A DNA stretch of 64,000 bases. Source: Ulota crispa (taxonomy: Eukaryota; Streptophyta; Bryopsida; Orthotrichales; Orthotrichaceae). The stretch covers positions 30,714,002 to 30,778,001 of the forward strand of contig OY987242.1 in the NCBI GenBank assembly GCA_963920765.1, read 5' to 3'. Of the stretch, positions 12,691 to 24,284 are shown in pieces (the stretch's first letter is position 1; every line of letters starts with the position of its first letter). The notes beneath the pieces were generated by a model that was given only the letters and a program-made list of their open reading frames with translations, did not search any database and was not told where the DNA came from. The translations under genes and the position numbers were made by a program.

Positions 12691-13610
12691 TTAATCCCTA
12701 AAGGACCATGGCCTTTATTTTGTCAAAAGACACTCAAAACTGCCACTTCTATGGCAAAGCATAAAAAAGTTTGAAAATTGGTCTTTTGCATATCTGACCA
12801 TAGGATCTTGTACTAAACTAGTATGAGAATGTGTCATACAAAACTCAAGAACTTTGACTGAACATTTTGGAAGATATTTGCATTCAAAGTGTAAAAAACA
12901 AGGTTTTTTGCACCTTGCATGACTAGATTATTTACTATGAACTTTTTTAACTTCAAATTTTTGCACTACAGAGTTTGGAACTTTATTTTTTTGTGGTGGG
13001 AAGTTGAGTTGGGAATCTTGGGAAAAAAATTAAAACAAAAAATAATGAATTTTCATTGAAAAACATTAGGTAGAAGAACATATGAAATTGAAAAAAAAAA
13101 AAAATTGTTAATAACCCTGCAATAGAATTGAAAAGCAACAATCCAAATGTTGAGATTGTTCTAGATAGCAAACTTCACCCTTTCCAACATTTTTTTTGAA
13201 GAAATGTTAAACTTGCACTCAAAAATGAAGTTTATAAGTTATTTTTTCAAGAAGATTCTTGAATTGCCCAGAAAACAAGATTGTCCATGACTTTCTCATA
13301 ACTAGTCCAAATGGAATGAATCAAAGCTTCAAATGTAGACAAAGATATAATCTATGAGAAGAAAAACATTTAAAAATATTTCAAGTTTTAGTAAAAACAA
13401 TTTGTTGCCTAGACTCCCCAAATTTGTGCTTATTTGGGCATAATTTTGCTCCTTGGCATCAATTGAAATAAAAACTAGATTCCTCAAAAGCTAATGTGTT
13501 TTCTTATCTTCAAAAAAAGTTTCAAAAAATCAAGACAAAAATTAAGGCGGTAGGTACCTGCTCAAAATTCCATTTGTCCCTTGTAGGGACAATGGTCCTT
13601 TTGGAGTTAA
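12691..13610 (-). mobile_element. piggyBac-like TTAA MITE, copy at 12.7 kb
   Basis: It begins TTAATCCCTAAAGGACC and ends GGTCCTTTTGGAGTTAA; 920 bp. It is the reverse orientation of the copy at 8736-9664 and belongs to the same sub-type, sharing the CTAGTCCAAATGGAATGAAT block. It has no coding capacity. Confidence 0.75.
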
Positions 13611-13897
13611 GCATATTTTCACAAATTTTCATGGTCAACAAAGGCTTGGAACATTCCCTCATGGGATTGAAGTGCAAACATGTGCTTGAAATTCAAACTG
13701 CACATAATGTAGTATGCTCTTAAACCGTCCATTTAAAGGCTGAAACTAAATTCTAGGGAGGTGAAACTTCTTGACTAATTTCAGTAAATTTTTCTTGAAA
13801 GACAAGAAGAATTGGCATCTAACCGCAATTATTTCATATTTTTTGGAGCTTTGTGGAGTTAGTTATGATATTTTGAATTGGAAAGGCCATAGGTCTC
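13611..13897. other. Non-coding spacer
   Basis: No gene or bounded repeat seen. Confidence 0.4.
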
Positions 13898-14000
13898 TAA
13901 AACCGCCCACCTTTTCAAATGTACACTACTTGTACATTTTGAAAAGCTATGGAAAAAAGCATGTACAGCAAGGGTACATTTGAGAAGGTGGGCGGTTTTA
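13898..14000. repeat. 103-bp MITE with TAAAACCGCCCACC ends
   Basis: TAAAACCGCCCACCTTTTC at the left and GAAGGTGGGCGGTTTTA at the right form inverted arms that run on to a shared CAAATGTACA/TGTACATTTG. With TA outermost it could be Stowaway-like (Tc1/mariner), but the arms might instead belong to another superfamily. Confidence 0.7.
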
Positions 14001-14076
14001 ATGCCTAGACAGCGTATGAGCAGACTACCTTAGCTTTTTTGAAAAACTAATATCCCATCTGTGGATTGGAAGGTAT

Positions 14077-14395
14077 CATAACATTTAGTAGCCTGAAGAG
14101 AGGCTACCTTTCCCTTTCTTCAAGTATCATCCACAAACTTTGTCCTGACACACACAAAAGAAAAAAAAGAGTTTTTTTATTTTATTTTTTTTTTATTTTA
14201 TTTTAAGTTTTTCTGACATGGCTGGCCCCCACATTGACGTATGTGCACTAAACTGAGCCTCTCTTTCATAAATTCTCTACTAATGGGTGTGGAATATTTC
14301 ACACTCTTTCATCCGGTTGGATGAAAGAGTGTGGAATATTCCACACTCTTCAATTGGAGGGAGGGCAGGCCTGCTGAGTGCTATTGAATGTTATG
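14077..14395. repeat. MITE with CATAACATTYAGTAGC ends, copy 1
   Basis: The left end CATAACATTTAGTAGCCTG and right end GAGTGCTATTGAATGTTATG are inverse. The interior is closely shared with 58836-59128, including the GACATGGCTGGCCCCCACAT and GGAGGGAGGGCAGGCC blocks. This copy also carries a local duplication of the GTGTGGAATATT segment that makes an inner hairpin at 14289-14345. Confidence 0.8.
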
Positions 14396-14784
14396 ATTAT
14401 CTTTATTCACAACCATACTTTTTTTTTTGAAAGAAAACCAAATCTTTAGCATCTATTGCATTTCAAAAGCTATGGTATTTATCTAATACTAGAATAGATT
14501 TAGCTAGTACACTATTACCATGGAGATATTCCAATGAAGGATATTGCCTTCATTGGTTGCACTTGAAAGAAGTCAACAAAAAATAGTATGCATGGCCTAC
14601 CATTTGAACAAAAATTATTTAAAACACTAGTGATTTTTGAACCATAAATTCAATTGCAATAAAAATTACATCCCCTTGTAATCCTTGCAAAAATCCATTT
14701 AAAAAATAAACTTCAAAATAAATGATCAAAAATCCCAATAGAACAAGCTTGCCTAAAATCCATTTTGTCCCACACTGGGACAAA
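14396..14784. other. Non-coding spacer
   Basis: AT-rich, with no gene or bounded repeat seen. Confidence 0.4.
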
Positions 14785-15049
14785 CACCATATTTGTTAAC
14801 TTGGGAAAAATAGGTGTCCCACTTTGTACTCCACCTTAAACCCAAAAAGTTACCTTGAACTTAGTTTGAAGGTATCAAATTTAGTTGGAGCCACTAAGAT
14901 TTTTTCCCTCATGAATTCCTCCTCTCAAGTGAAGACACATGTACAAAAAAAAAACTCTAAGCTTGGTTTTAGGTGGCCACCTAAAACTTTCACCTCAAAA
15001 TTTGAAAGTCCCAAAATGTACCTTTTTTCCCAAATTAACGAATATGGTG
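14785..15049. repeat. MITE with CACCATATT ends, copy 3
   Basis: It opens CACCATATTTGTTAACTTGG and closes CCAAATTAACGAATATGGTG. It is 265 bp, with the 'ccctcatgaattcctcctctcaagtg' interior of the family. An ORF across it (14824-15150) is a reading of the repeat and not a gene. Confidence 0.8.
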
Positions 15050-15682
15050 TTGACAATGAACCTTTAGAAGTTAACAAAGAATCTCCCTATGCAATTTGTA
15101 TGGATCATAAACCAACAAATTCTCTAATTCTTCTTTTCTATGTGCCATAGTTTTTACTTTTGAACTTAACCCTTAAAGGACCAAGCTACTATAATACATA
15201 GTATGTACGCTATTGTATAACTAGCATTTGCTACCAACAAAAAGTTTGAATTTGGGATCTTGACTACCTCACTAGAACATCATTGATCTATATTCTAACT
15301 TCTTTGTTGATCTCGTATGTAATAAAGGTGTGGATGCACTCCAAATACAAGAAAAATACTCCATATTGTATTAGTTGCAAAGGGCTGCTTGGTCATTCAA
15401 GCATTAAGACTATGCAAAACATAAATAGGAGATAACTTGCTAGCAATACAAAGCCAATTAGTAGAAATGGAAAGCAAAGTAGTTAAAATTTGAAATAACC
15501 ATATGTAAACTGGTCATTTTTTCCAAAAGTCTAATTATGGTACATTATGGTATATATAAATGTAGGAACTTTCAAATGCATGCCTATAAAAAAATGGGAA
15601 ATTTACGATTTTAGGGCTAAAGCTCAAAAATCTCTTCAAATTTGGTTCAAAAAGTGATTGAACATGGCATGAGTGCTGAAAA
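15050..15682. other. Non-coding stretch with a lone TTAA end
   Basis: TTAACCCTTAAAGGACCAAGC at 15166 is a TTAA-family left end whose continuation does not match the family, so it is probably a truncated copy. Nothing else is seen. Confidence 0.45.
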
Positions 15683-15932
15683 CACCATATTAGGTAAATT
15701 GGGAAAAACAGAGGTATCATTTTTTATTCCACCTTGAACTCAAAAAGTTACCTTAAATCAAATTTGAAGGTATCAAATTCAATCTGAGGCACCAAGATTT
15801 TTTTTCTTGCAAATTCCTCCTCTTAGGTGAGGGCATGTGTACCAAAACAAAGTGGAACTCAGTTTGAGGTGATCACCTTAAACCTTCAGAAGTCCCAAAA
15901 TGTACTCTTTTTCCAATTTACTTAATATGGTG
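15683..15932. repeat. MITE with CACCATATTAGG ends, copy 4
   Basis: CACCATATTAGGTAAATTGG at the left and CCAATTTACTTAATATGGTG at the right, 250 bp. It is the best-preserved pair of ends in the family and lies 630 bp after copy 3 in the same orientation. Confidence 0.85.
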
Positions 15933-16810
15933 TGCAAAAAACTTTCCTTGATATTGAAATTGTGATTGAAATTGTTCCAAATTTTGACGACATCAACCAA
16001 CATTCAAGGAGAAAATTGAGTTTCACCTACTAAAATTTGGCATTTCTCATTTTCAATTGGTTTTCATGGGCATGCACTTATTATTTCTTATAAGTTCTAT
16101 TTATATTTATAATCTAATATACTATGATTAGTTTTTTAGAATTAATTGGCCTCTTTTTTATCCAATTATTTCAAGTTTCTATAGTAGAAGACATCATAAA
16201 CCAACAAATCATTGGCCAAAAATGTCAAAAATTTGCTAGTTTTGAATATCCATATGTTTTTTTTTGGCAAACAATAGTTCCAATTTTGTTTTTGTAACTT
16301 TTATCTGAAGACTTTCTTTCTTATAAATATGAAGAGTTTCAATTTATGGAAGGGTGTTATGAACACATATTGTTGTTACATTTGGATGTTAGGTCATTAT
16401 TGGTTTCTGTTCTCTTGCACATTACCAAGTCTTTTGCAATTTCAACCAGTTGACAATTCAATAAATGCAAATTCTTTCTAAATCCTAGCCTCAATTCTTA
16501 GAGTTGATTGGCTATAAGAGCCACTCCAATCTATGGCCAAAGGTTGAGAGACTGTCAATTTCCACCAATGAGAATGAGATTGCAAGAAATCAAGATTTTG
16601 GGTTTGGCCTTTGGAGGATGGCCGTGCAAGTCAAGAGCCATGGAAGTTCATTGTTAAGAATTTGGACTTTGGACTTGGTCTTTGGAAGCTTCACACAAAG
16701 GCTGGCCAAATTTTCACAAACAATATCTATCACTTGTTTTCAACCCATTTTTTAATCCTATCAACAAAGTTTAGCCACTAACTTCCATGGCCTCTTAACT
16801 TGGTTAGCTA
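15933..16810. other. Non-coding stretch
   Basis: No gene is recognised. The 83-codon ORF near 16,504-16,755 has no motif and no codon-like signal I can support. Confidence 0.45.
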
Positions 16811-18124
16811 TAAGGTAGGAGGCTCAAATTCCAATTGGGCATTTGGAACTACTCATATAGAACTACCATAAATAGTGCAAAGAGCTTTTTAAATGGATCA
16901 AACATTCTATGGTGAGAAATTGTCCTTGTACATGCACAATCTTTGGGATTTAACAAAGTGACAAGGGCTACTACTTAGTGTGCTTATTGGTCATGATTGT
17001 GTTGAGAATTGTCTATGAGTAAAATATAGATATATATTATACTAAAATAAATGAAAATGGATTTTCAATTGTAGTTTGAATATTAGAATATAGAATGTGT
17101 GCTTGCACGCTTTAAAAGGCTTACTTAAGCATCCTCCATTTTGCACTAGTTGCTTTTTGGACTCATGTGCTCTATTTACAAGTTGCTTTTAACCCCTAAA
17201 GGCCCAAGGGCCCTTTTGGGGGACAAATGGAATTTTGGGCATGCACCTATGGCTAAACTACTTTGCGTGATTTTTTGAAACTTTTATTGAAGGTGAGGAT
17301 AGATCTACGTGGAAACGTAATTTTTTCTTCATTCCGACATTTATTGAAGAAGTTAAAAATGAATAACTGAAAAACAAGGGACTTTGGGCAGTACAAAAAC
17401 TTCTTTAAAAACTGTGTATTTTTCAAATAAAAATCTGAAATAGGTTCTTTAGACTTATATTGACATGGGGAGCTTTGAATCATTCAATTTTGATAAATGA
17501 GATGAAAGTTATGAGAAGTTTTAGTTTGCGGGTAGGTGTGGTTTCTCTCAAAATCACACCTACCCGCAAACTAAAACTTCTCATAACTTTCATCTCATTT
17601 ATCAAAATTGAATGATTCAAAGCTCCCCATGTCTATATAAGTCTAAAGAACCTATTTCAGATTTTTATTTGAAAAATACACAGTTTTTAAAGAAGTTTTT
17701 GTACTGCCCAAAGTCCCTTGTTTTTCAGTTATTCATTTTTAACTTCTTCAATAAATGTCGGAATGAAGAAAAAATTACATTCCCATGTAGATCTATGAAT
17801 TCCTCACCTTCAATAAAAGTTTCAGAAAATCATGCAAAGTAGTTTTGCCATAGGTGCATGCCCAAAATTCCATTTGTCCCCCAAAGGGACAATAGTCCTT
17901 TAGGGGTTAAATTGTGAATGCTATACCCTATGATCAAGAATAGCTACCTATGCTCCTTTTGCTTTGATAAGTCATAGTTAATTCATACCAACTGAAAAAT
18001 TTCCAATTTAAATGGCCATAGAATTGTTTCTTCTTTGACTCTCTACAAAAATTGTTTCCAATTTGCTAAATTGACTTGATTTTCCCACACATGTAGACAA
18101 TTGATTCATGAGCCTCCTACCTTA
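16811..18124. mobile_element. TAAGGTAGGAGGCTCA element, split by a TTAA foldback
   Basis: TAAGGTAGGAGGCTCAAATT at 16811 and ATGAGCCTCCTACCTTA ending at 18124 are inverse ends matching the MITE at 10080-10324. Subtracting the nested TTAA element at 17189-17910 leaves about 590 bp. TAA/TTA at the edges fits a 3-bp Harbinger-type duplication. No transposase is present. Confidence 0.65.
17189..17910. mobile_element. Foldback form of the TTAA family
   Basis: A 722-bp near-perfect palindrome about position 17,545. It starts TTAACCCCTAAAGGCCC and ends GGTCCTTTAGGGGTTAA, and both arms carry the family's left half (TGATTTTTTGAAACTTTTA and GTTTGCGGGTAGGTGTG) in opposite directions. The right half of the family is absent. 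The two mirror ORFs at 17253-17483 and 17612-17842 are the same sequence read from each arm. Confidence 0.85.
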
Positions 18125-18484
18125 AGATATGTTTACACTTGATGTTAGGAGAGCTGTTAGCAATATGAATGCAGTCTAAAAGTGTGTTCAAATGCATCTA
18201 ATTTTTCTTTTGCTACTACCACTCTCAACACCAAGTGTGAACATACCTTTCAAATGTGAAGCGGCCCTGAGTGAGAGAAAACACCGGGAGTGATTGTCCT
18301 GCATGTAATCCAAGTGCACTGAGAGACACTCCAAACTTCCAACAGGATCAATTTCGGTTTTTCCAGCATTGCAGAGAAAGTGCATAGAATCCGTGATAAC
18401 TTACCTCTGAAGTCTGCAGACTAAGCTTACCCTGCGGACTCTGCACCATGTCGTCCAAGGTTCCAAGCTAACTAGTACTCTGCA
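18125..18484. other. Less AT-rich unassigned segment, left part
   Basis: This stretch is more GC-rich than its surroundings and free of the repeat families. It contains a minus-strand 65-codon ORF (18385-18188) without a recognisable motif. The two TTAA elements after it interrupt a segment that resumes at 19704; the joined 1.2 kb could be host gene sequence or another transposon. I cannot tell which. Confidence 0.35.
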
Positions 18485-18729
18485 TTAACCCCTAAAGGAT
18501 GTTGCCTACCAAAAGTGTTGTATGCGTTTGTAGGAGAACCATTTAATACTTGAAAAAAAAACTTTACAACAAATGTTAAAAATTCCCCAAAAAATTCTAG
18601 TTGACCAATATTATGTTTCTGACGGCTTGAAATTTACAATTTCAATGGGATTCACGCGCTATCCAAATACCCCATCTGTATACAACACGGGAGTCCGTAT
18701 ACAAAACAGCAACATCCTTTAGGGGTTAA
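18485..18729. mobile_element. Short TTAA MITE with perfect ends
   Basis: A 245-bp element with perfectly inverted ends: TTAACCCCTAAAGGATGTTG at the left and CAACATCCTTTAGGGGTTAA at the right. The interior shares nothing obvious with the 900-bp members, so this is a distinct sub-family using the same outermost ends. It shares its right TTAA with the next element. Confidence 0.85.
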
Positions 18730-19703
18730 CCCCTAAAGACCCATTGTCCCCTCGGAGGACAAATGAGATTTTGGGCAGGTACCTATGGCTAAACTACTTT
18801 GTGGGATTTTTTGAAACTTTTATTCAAGGTGGGGAATGTAAAGACCTACATGGGGGTATAATTTTTTCTCCATTCTGACAATTATTGAAGAAGTTATGCA
18901 TGAATAACTGAAAAACAAGGGAGAATTGGGTAGAAAAACAAAAAAAATAAAAATAAAAATAAAATAAAAAATTGCAACTTATTTAAATAAAATTTTGAAA
19001 TTGGTTCTTTAAGTTTTTATGTATTTGGAAAGCTTTGAATCATTCAATTTTGATAGATGAGATGAAAGTTATGAGAAGTTTTAGTTTGCAGGTAGGTATG
19101 CGACTCCCAAACCTCCATTCTTTTTCTCCCTTGTAAAACTTGTTACTTTACTTTTATTGAGCTCTTTGTGTATTTTTTTTTTGATTTTTTTTTGCAAGTT
19201 GTAGTAGACTAAGATTCCTTGGTTTTCACCATTTGGATCAAAGTAATTTGGGTTTTTGAATTTTATATAAATCCTCCAATTTGCCTAGTTTATATGCAAA
19301 TTTCATGACCTTACGGCATTGCAAGATTTTACAAAGTATGATCCACATCTCTATTTCATTTGAAAATCCTCTCAAATTTACCTAACTTGGTCTTCTACAT
19401 GAGAAAATAAACCTCAACTTTGCGTAAAGCAATTTTTTTGATATAAGAGCCGTCAAAGGCTTTTGAAATTTCTGGGCAGTAGTGAAAAAAACTTTTTTTG
19501 TCACTTCTTATGTAAATATCTCACTCCTCACCTTCTAGAATGAGCTATTTTTTTGTGCGTAAGTACCTTCCATAGTATAGGGCAAGATCTTACAGTTAGA
19601 TTTCCAAAAAAAAAAAAAAAAATTATATTTCTCCTCGTTCCCCCAAAAGTGGCAGTTTTGAGTGATTTTCACAAATAAATGGGCTTGGGCCTTTAGGGGT
19701 TAA
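18726..19703 (+). mobile_element. piggyBac-like TTAA MITE, copy at 18.7 kb
   Basis: 978 bp, starting TTAACCCCTAAAGACCC and ending GGCCTTTAGGGGTTAA. It has all the landmarks of the 5115 copy, including the TTTAGTTTGCAGGTAGG centre and AAAAGTGGCAG near the right end. The left TTAA is the same four bases that end the 245-bp element, so one inserted at the target duplication of the other. Confidence 0.8.
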
Positions 19704-20539
19704 GCTAAGCTTAGCTTTGTCGGGAGGGAGTGAAGGACCGAGGCTTTTTATCTTTTTATCATCTCGTACTTGAAGAGACACACATTTCTATGAGCAGAAG
19801 TGCAGAACCCACTGCGGTGGTCCTGGACTCTGGACTCCGGCACTTGTACTTGCAAGCTCCCAGTTCCTTGAGCACGAGACAACAGTTTTTATTATACTAC
19901 TTTGCAAGGCTCAGGTACTGATTTTGCATATCCTTTTGGGGATGATCGGAGGTACTTCTGGGTCAGTCCTGTTTATTTTGGGCAAATTGGTACCAGATTG
20001 CATCCGTTACATATTATCTAGCTGCATAACAAATGAACCAAACACTTAGAAAAAACGGAGAATCATGTGGCCAGTTGAACTCCCAGCTCTGATAAACTCA
20101 TACAATGGCAAGTTGCCAGATTTTATATGAAAGTAGCTTAGTACGTACGATTCATACATGAACCTCTGATTTCTATCACAAACATGTGTCTTTGCTTTTT
20201 GTGGAAAAATAAAAGGGGCTGCTTCGGGTGTTGTAACTTAGCAGCAAAAAGACCTTTGATCTGGTGCACTCCTTCAAGTCCTGTCTCTGCAGCTTCTGAC
20301 TGTCTCCTGCCTCATGCACAACATTTAAATGACACCTAAAACAACACTAAAAACTAGCCAATACTCACACAACAAGAAATGTCATTTAAATGGAGTTGGG
20401 ATTTAAAACTTATAAGTAAATCCTACAAGCTGGTTGGATAGACCAAGAGATGGGAAAAGCTATTCATTGCTTTTTTGGCTTTCTCAAAGTCTGTGAAGCT
20501 TGGGGACTGTCAGAGTGTCAGTGGGTCCCATAATTTGTA
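19704..20539. other. Less AT-rich unassigned segment, right part
   Basis: It continues the segment broken at 18485. The composition is again richer in GC, and I see no bounded repeat or protein motif. The 63-codon ORF at 19730-19921 could be an exon, but nothing in it is recognisable. Confidence 0.35.
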
Positions 20540-21006
20540 CAATATTGTGGTTAGTAAATTGGGAAAAATTATAATTTTGGGACTTTTGGATTTTATGGTT
20601 TTTTGGAGAAGATTCATTAAGGTAGGAACACTCATAAGCGTTAGTGTCCCCATAACCGTCACCTTTGAAATCTTGGAAAATCTATGGAAGTGAATAGATG
20701 TAATGACAAGGATGTACATCATGTGAACATGAAATCTTAAAAGTGGTTATGGGTACAATGGTAGTTTGCTTTTTAAAAATTCACAGCTTATTCTCATAAT
20801 ATCCAAATAATACATTCGAAAGTGCAAACTCATTATTTTTTTGTTCCTAATAGGATCCTATAATTTTCTTGTTGTTTATTGATACTCATCATGTTCAAAA
20901 CCCTTAATGTGACGCTTATGGGTGCTCCTACCTTACATGCACTTTGAATATTATAAAATCCAAAAGTCCCAAAATTGCATTTTATTCCAATTTACTTAAT
21001 ATGGTG
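20540..21006. repeat. CACCATATT-type MITE carrying an insertion, copy 5
   Basis: The left end is degraded (AATATTGTGGTTAGTAAATTGG); the right end is good (CCAATTTACTTAATATGGTG). Both have the 'tttgggacttttgga'/'ccaaaagtcccaaaa' block just inside. The middle is occupied by the element at 20618-20935, which replaces most of the usual interior. Confidence 0.65.
20618..20935. repeat. MITE with TAAGGTAGGARCACYCAT ends
   Basis: TAAGGTAGGAACACTCATAA at the left is matched by TTATGGGTGCTCCTACCTTA at the right (inverse). The outermost TAAGGTAGGA is shared with the elements at 10080 and 16811, but the sequence beyond differs, so this is a related sub-family. It is nested in a CACCATATT MITE, and edges of TAA/TTA fit a 3-bp duplication. 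Confidence 0.7.
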
Positions 21007-21380
21007 TTGGGTACTATATTGATCAATAGTATTTGGTTGCTAGGGGTGAAAAAGCTCAATTTTTTTTTATGTACAAGGACAAAAGTAAAAAATTGCCTCT
21101 ATTTTGGAGTTTGTCAATTATGTCTACTCCAATGGTGTTAGACTAAAGCAAGGTCTTCCAATCCAAATCTAAATTTGAAATCCCATAATTCAATCTTCTG
21201 GTGGAAATTTCCCAAAATTTGGTGGGTTGTGCCAAGTGAAAATGTGAGCTTTTCCACCAAGTCTAGCAATTATGTTTGAGCAATATACCAAGTGCAATAT
21301 TTTAATCATAATGCAATTATTCTAATAAGAATGAACAATATTCAACAAGATATGGAGTTTGATCATGAGTTTGCACTATC
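21007..21380. other. Non-coding spacer
   Basis: No gene or bounded repeat seen. Confidence 0.4.
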
Positions 21381-22480
21381 TTAACCTTTTAGGGCCGAGG
21401 GCGCCCCTAGGTTAGGGTCCCTATGAGCAATGCAATTCTTAAACTGACTAAATTAGCAATATTGCCACCAAAAAAAAATGTTACTAATTTTTTTTGAAAC
21501 TTTACAATGTTAAATTTGTAAATTTTTACTTTTTAGTAGTACTTTTAGCCACGTAAGGTAAAAGTGAAAATTGTATTTGAGATCACTAGTACAAGTAAAA
21601 AACAACGTCCTATATGATTGCATGTTTTATGACTGGACGTCCTAAATGACTGTAAAATGACTATGATGTGATTAAAAAATGAGTGACATTGAAACAATTG
21701 TTCTTTAGTCATTCTTTTGAACGGTTCATCTGAAACTCTCCACAGAATCGTGTTCTTCTAAATTTGTAAGTACATTCTCATCCACAAGTGGATGAGGTTG
21801 TTGTTATATCTGACATCTTTTAGCTGGAGTAGTGGTTTAGTCATATGCCCAAAACATGACTTTATAGTATTACTAAGGTGTTACTAATGAACTACTAAAG
21901 AGTTACAACTTTCATTCCACATCATTTTCATGCAAAAACACATCTTTCACGGTTTTCTTTCAAAATTTTGGGATTGCCCGGTAGCATTATTTTTAGCTCT
22001 TTCTTGTTTTCTTGAGACTATGTGAATGCACACTATTGCAACAATCATTTTTTAGTTGTTTAGCACGTTTTGTGGCACTACTAGTTTACTACTAGGATAT
22101 GACTTCTGTAATTAAATTGGTTTTGAGTAAGTAGGTTAATGAAGTTGTTAGGGGAATAAGCGGCGTAGGGTTGGATGTTGCTAGGTACTAGTTCTTTACT
22201 TACTAATGTGTGACTAATCCATGACTAACAAATGACTTTCATGTGATTTTTATGTGCAACTAATTGAAGATTAATAAATGACTTCTACATGGTTTTGCTT
22301 CTCTTGTTAAGTGAATATTGTTCTTTCCATCACATTAATTTAATGATTAGGATTTGATCTTATTTCATGGGTCATGGGTGATGAGCAAAGAATGTTTTAG
22401 GATTTGGAATTTAGGGGTTTAGGATTTAATGGGAGTTAAAAAAAAGTGGTCATAGATAATATGTCACCACATTAGTTAAA

Positions 22481-22735
22481 TGAATACAAAATGACTACAA
22501 AATGACTACAAAATGACTACAAAATGACTACAAAATGACTACAAAATGACTACAAAATGACTACATGATGCCTACAAAATGACTACAAAATGACTACATA
22601 ATGCCTACATAAGGCTTACATAATGACTACATAATGACTACATAATGACTACATAATGACTACATAATGACTACATAATGATTACAAAATGACAACATAA
22701 TGACTATATAATGACTATGAGACGACTATGGAAGA
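22481..22735. repeat. 11-bp minisatellite of TGACTACAAAA
   Basis: About twenty tandem units of ATGACTACAAA or ATGACTACATA, with later units drifting. It lies within the 3.8-kb TIR element and is built from the same TGACTA word that is scattered through the element. Confidence 0.9.
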
Positions 22736-23016
22736 ACCCAATTATAATCATGCATTTGTTGTCACTTAGAAGTTCATGAGTTTTTTTTTCTTCTACTATT
22801 ATTATTAGAATATAACTTGAGCAAATTATTTTGGGATTTATGGTGCAATTTTCTTTTTGGGCTTACATATTGTGGCTTTCAAAACAAGAAATGTCTTGCT
22901 CTACCTATTCCAATTTCAACCAACTATTTGAAAGGGGTGTACTTTGGCTAAGTCACTATAATCTTCTCCAAGCATGTGCTAGTCGTACATTAGTTGTATT
23001 TGAGTCATACATTCAA

Positions 23017-23096
23017 TACATTATTATTATTAATGTTATTGTTATTATTATTACTATTATTATTGTTATTATGATTATTATCATAATAATTAACAA
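23017..23096. repeat. ATT microsatellite
   Basis: Imperfect ATT/GTT triplet repeat. A second, pure AAT run lies at about 23,229-23,256. Confidence 0.85.
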
Positions 23097-23564
23097 TTTA
23101 AAAGCTATAATTAAAGCTCTTTGAAATCTTAAAAAATATTGTTTCATAAATACTCACATAATTTTTATTATGATTTTTATTATTTTTTAAAGATAGAAGT
23201 AAAAAAAATTAAAAAAGAAATCATTTAAATAATAATAATAATAATAATAATAATACATTCAAATATTAGAAGTTAAAACTTCAAAATTTGCAAAAAAAAT
23301 TGTTTTGAATGCTTTACAATAATTTTAGCTTGTAAATAGTTCATTTTGATGCAAATTTATGCTTTACACATTTTTGATGTTAAATTTGCCAAAAAAAATA
23401 TTATCTAAGTTTTAATAGAAATCACCCCAAAAATCAAGTTGTAGTTTTTGAGTTGGTTTGAACCATTCATTGAGATTAGGGTTGGTAGTTTGTAAGGTGA
23501 AGATGTAGCCACCACCTTTAAGTTTAGGATTTAGCTCTGTAGACTTGATTTGTTGGATCTATGC

Positions 23565-23865
23565 TCTTTAGAGAGTTTGTCGGCTCTGTGCACTTGTTAA
23601 GGTTTGTTGGCTCTGCGTTCTTTTTTTGTTTGCTTGCTCCTCACTTTTTTTAGGTTTGTTTGCTTTGCGCTCTTCAATCTCAGATTTGTTTGCTCCTCAC
23701 TTTTCTTAGGTTTGTTTGCTCCACGCTTTTCTCAAGTTTGTTTGCTTTGCGCACTTCTCAAAGTTTGTTGGCTCTGTGCACTTCTCTGGTTTTGTTGACT
23801 CTATGTTCTTTGCACGTTTGTTTGCTTTGCGCACTTGTCAATGTTTGTTGGCTTTATGCACTACA
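23565..23865. repeat. Degenerate minisatellite with GTTTGTTTGCT units
   Basis: Seven or more units of about 35-45 bp containing TTTGTTTGCT or TTTGTTGGCT followed by 'ttgcgcacttctcaa'-like text. Open frames across it (23604-23798, 23660-23950) follow from the repetition and encode leucine/cysteine-rich low complexity, not a protein. Confidence 0.75.
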
Positions 23866-24040
23866 ACATTGTAACTCATTTTTAGGCTGTGCTTTCATTG
23901 TTTATATGAAATTGCTGAAATTGCAAGCGTGTGCAAATGATGTTGACTAGGTTTAGAAAGCAGTGTGTGGGATAATTTGTGAGTGCTAAATGAACAGTGG
24001 ATATGCTTTGAGGTTTTGAAAACCTTGAACCGTATATTTA

Positions 24041-24284
24041 AATTTTACATAGAGTCTGCATCGAATTGTGACTGAAAAGCAACCGTAAATTGACCGGATC
24101 GTGATTGCATGGCGGCTACTTCTTAATTGCATTGCAACTGAATTGTGATTGTATTGTGACTAAATTTTACATAGAGTCTGCATTGAATTGTGACTGAAAA
24201 GCAACCGTAAATTGACCGAATCGTGATTGCATGGGGACTACTTCTTAACTGCATTGCAATTGAATTGTGATTGTATTGTGATTG
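24041..24284. repeat. Tandem duplication of 122 bp
   Basis: The block from AATTTTACATAGAGTCTGC recurs at 24163 with few changes, then continues into looser ATTGTGATTG repeats. It is part of the nested 3.8-kb element. Confidence 0.9.

Noticed and set aside
14824-15150. A 108-codon ORF
   Set aside because: It lies almost entirely in a MITE whose other copies do not keep the frame.
17253-17842. Two nearly identical small proteins on opposite strands
   Set aside because: They are the mirror arms of one palindromic TTAA element, not a gene pair.
22481-22735. CRISPR-like array
   Set aside because: The units are contiguous 11-bp repeats without spacers, in a eukaryotic setting.
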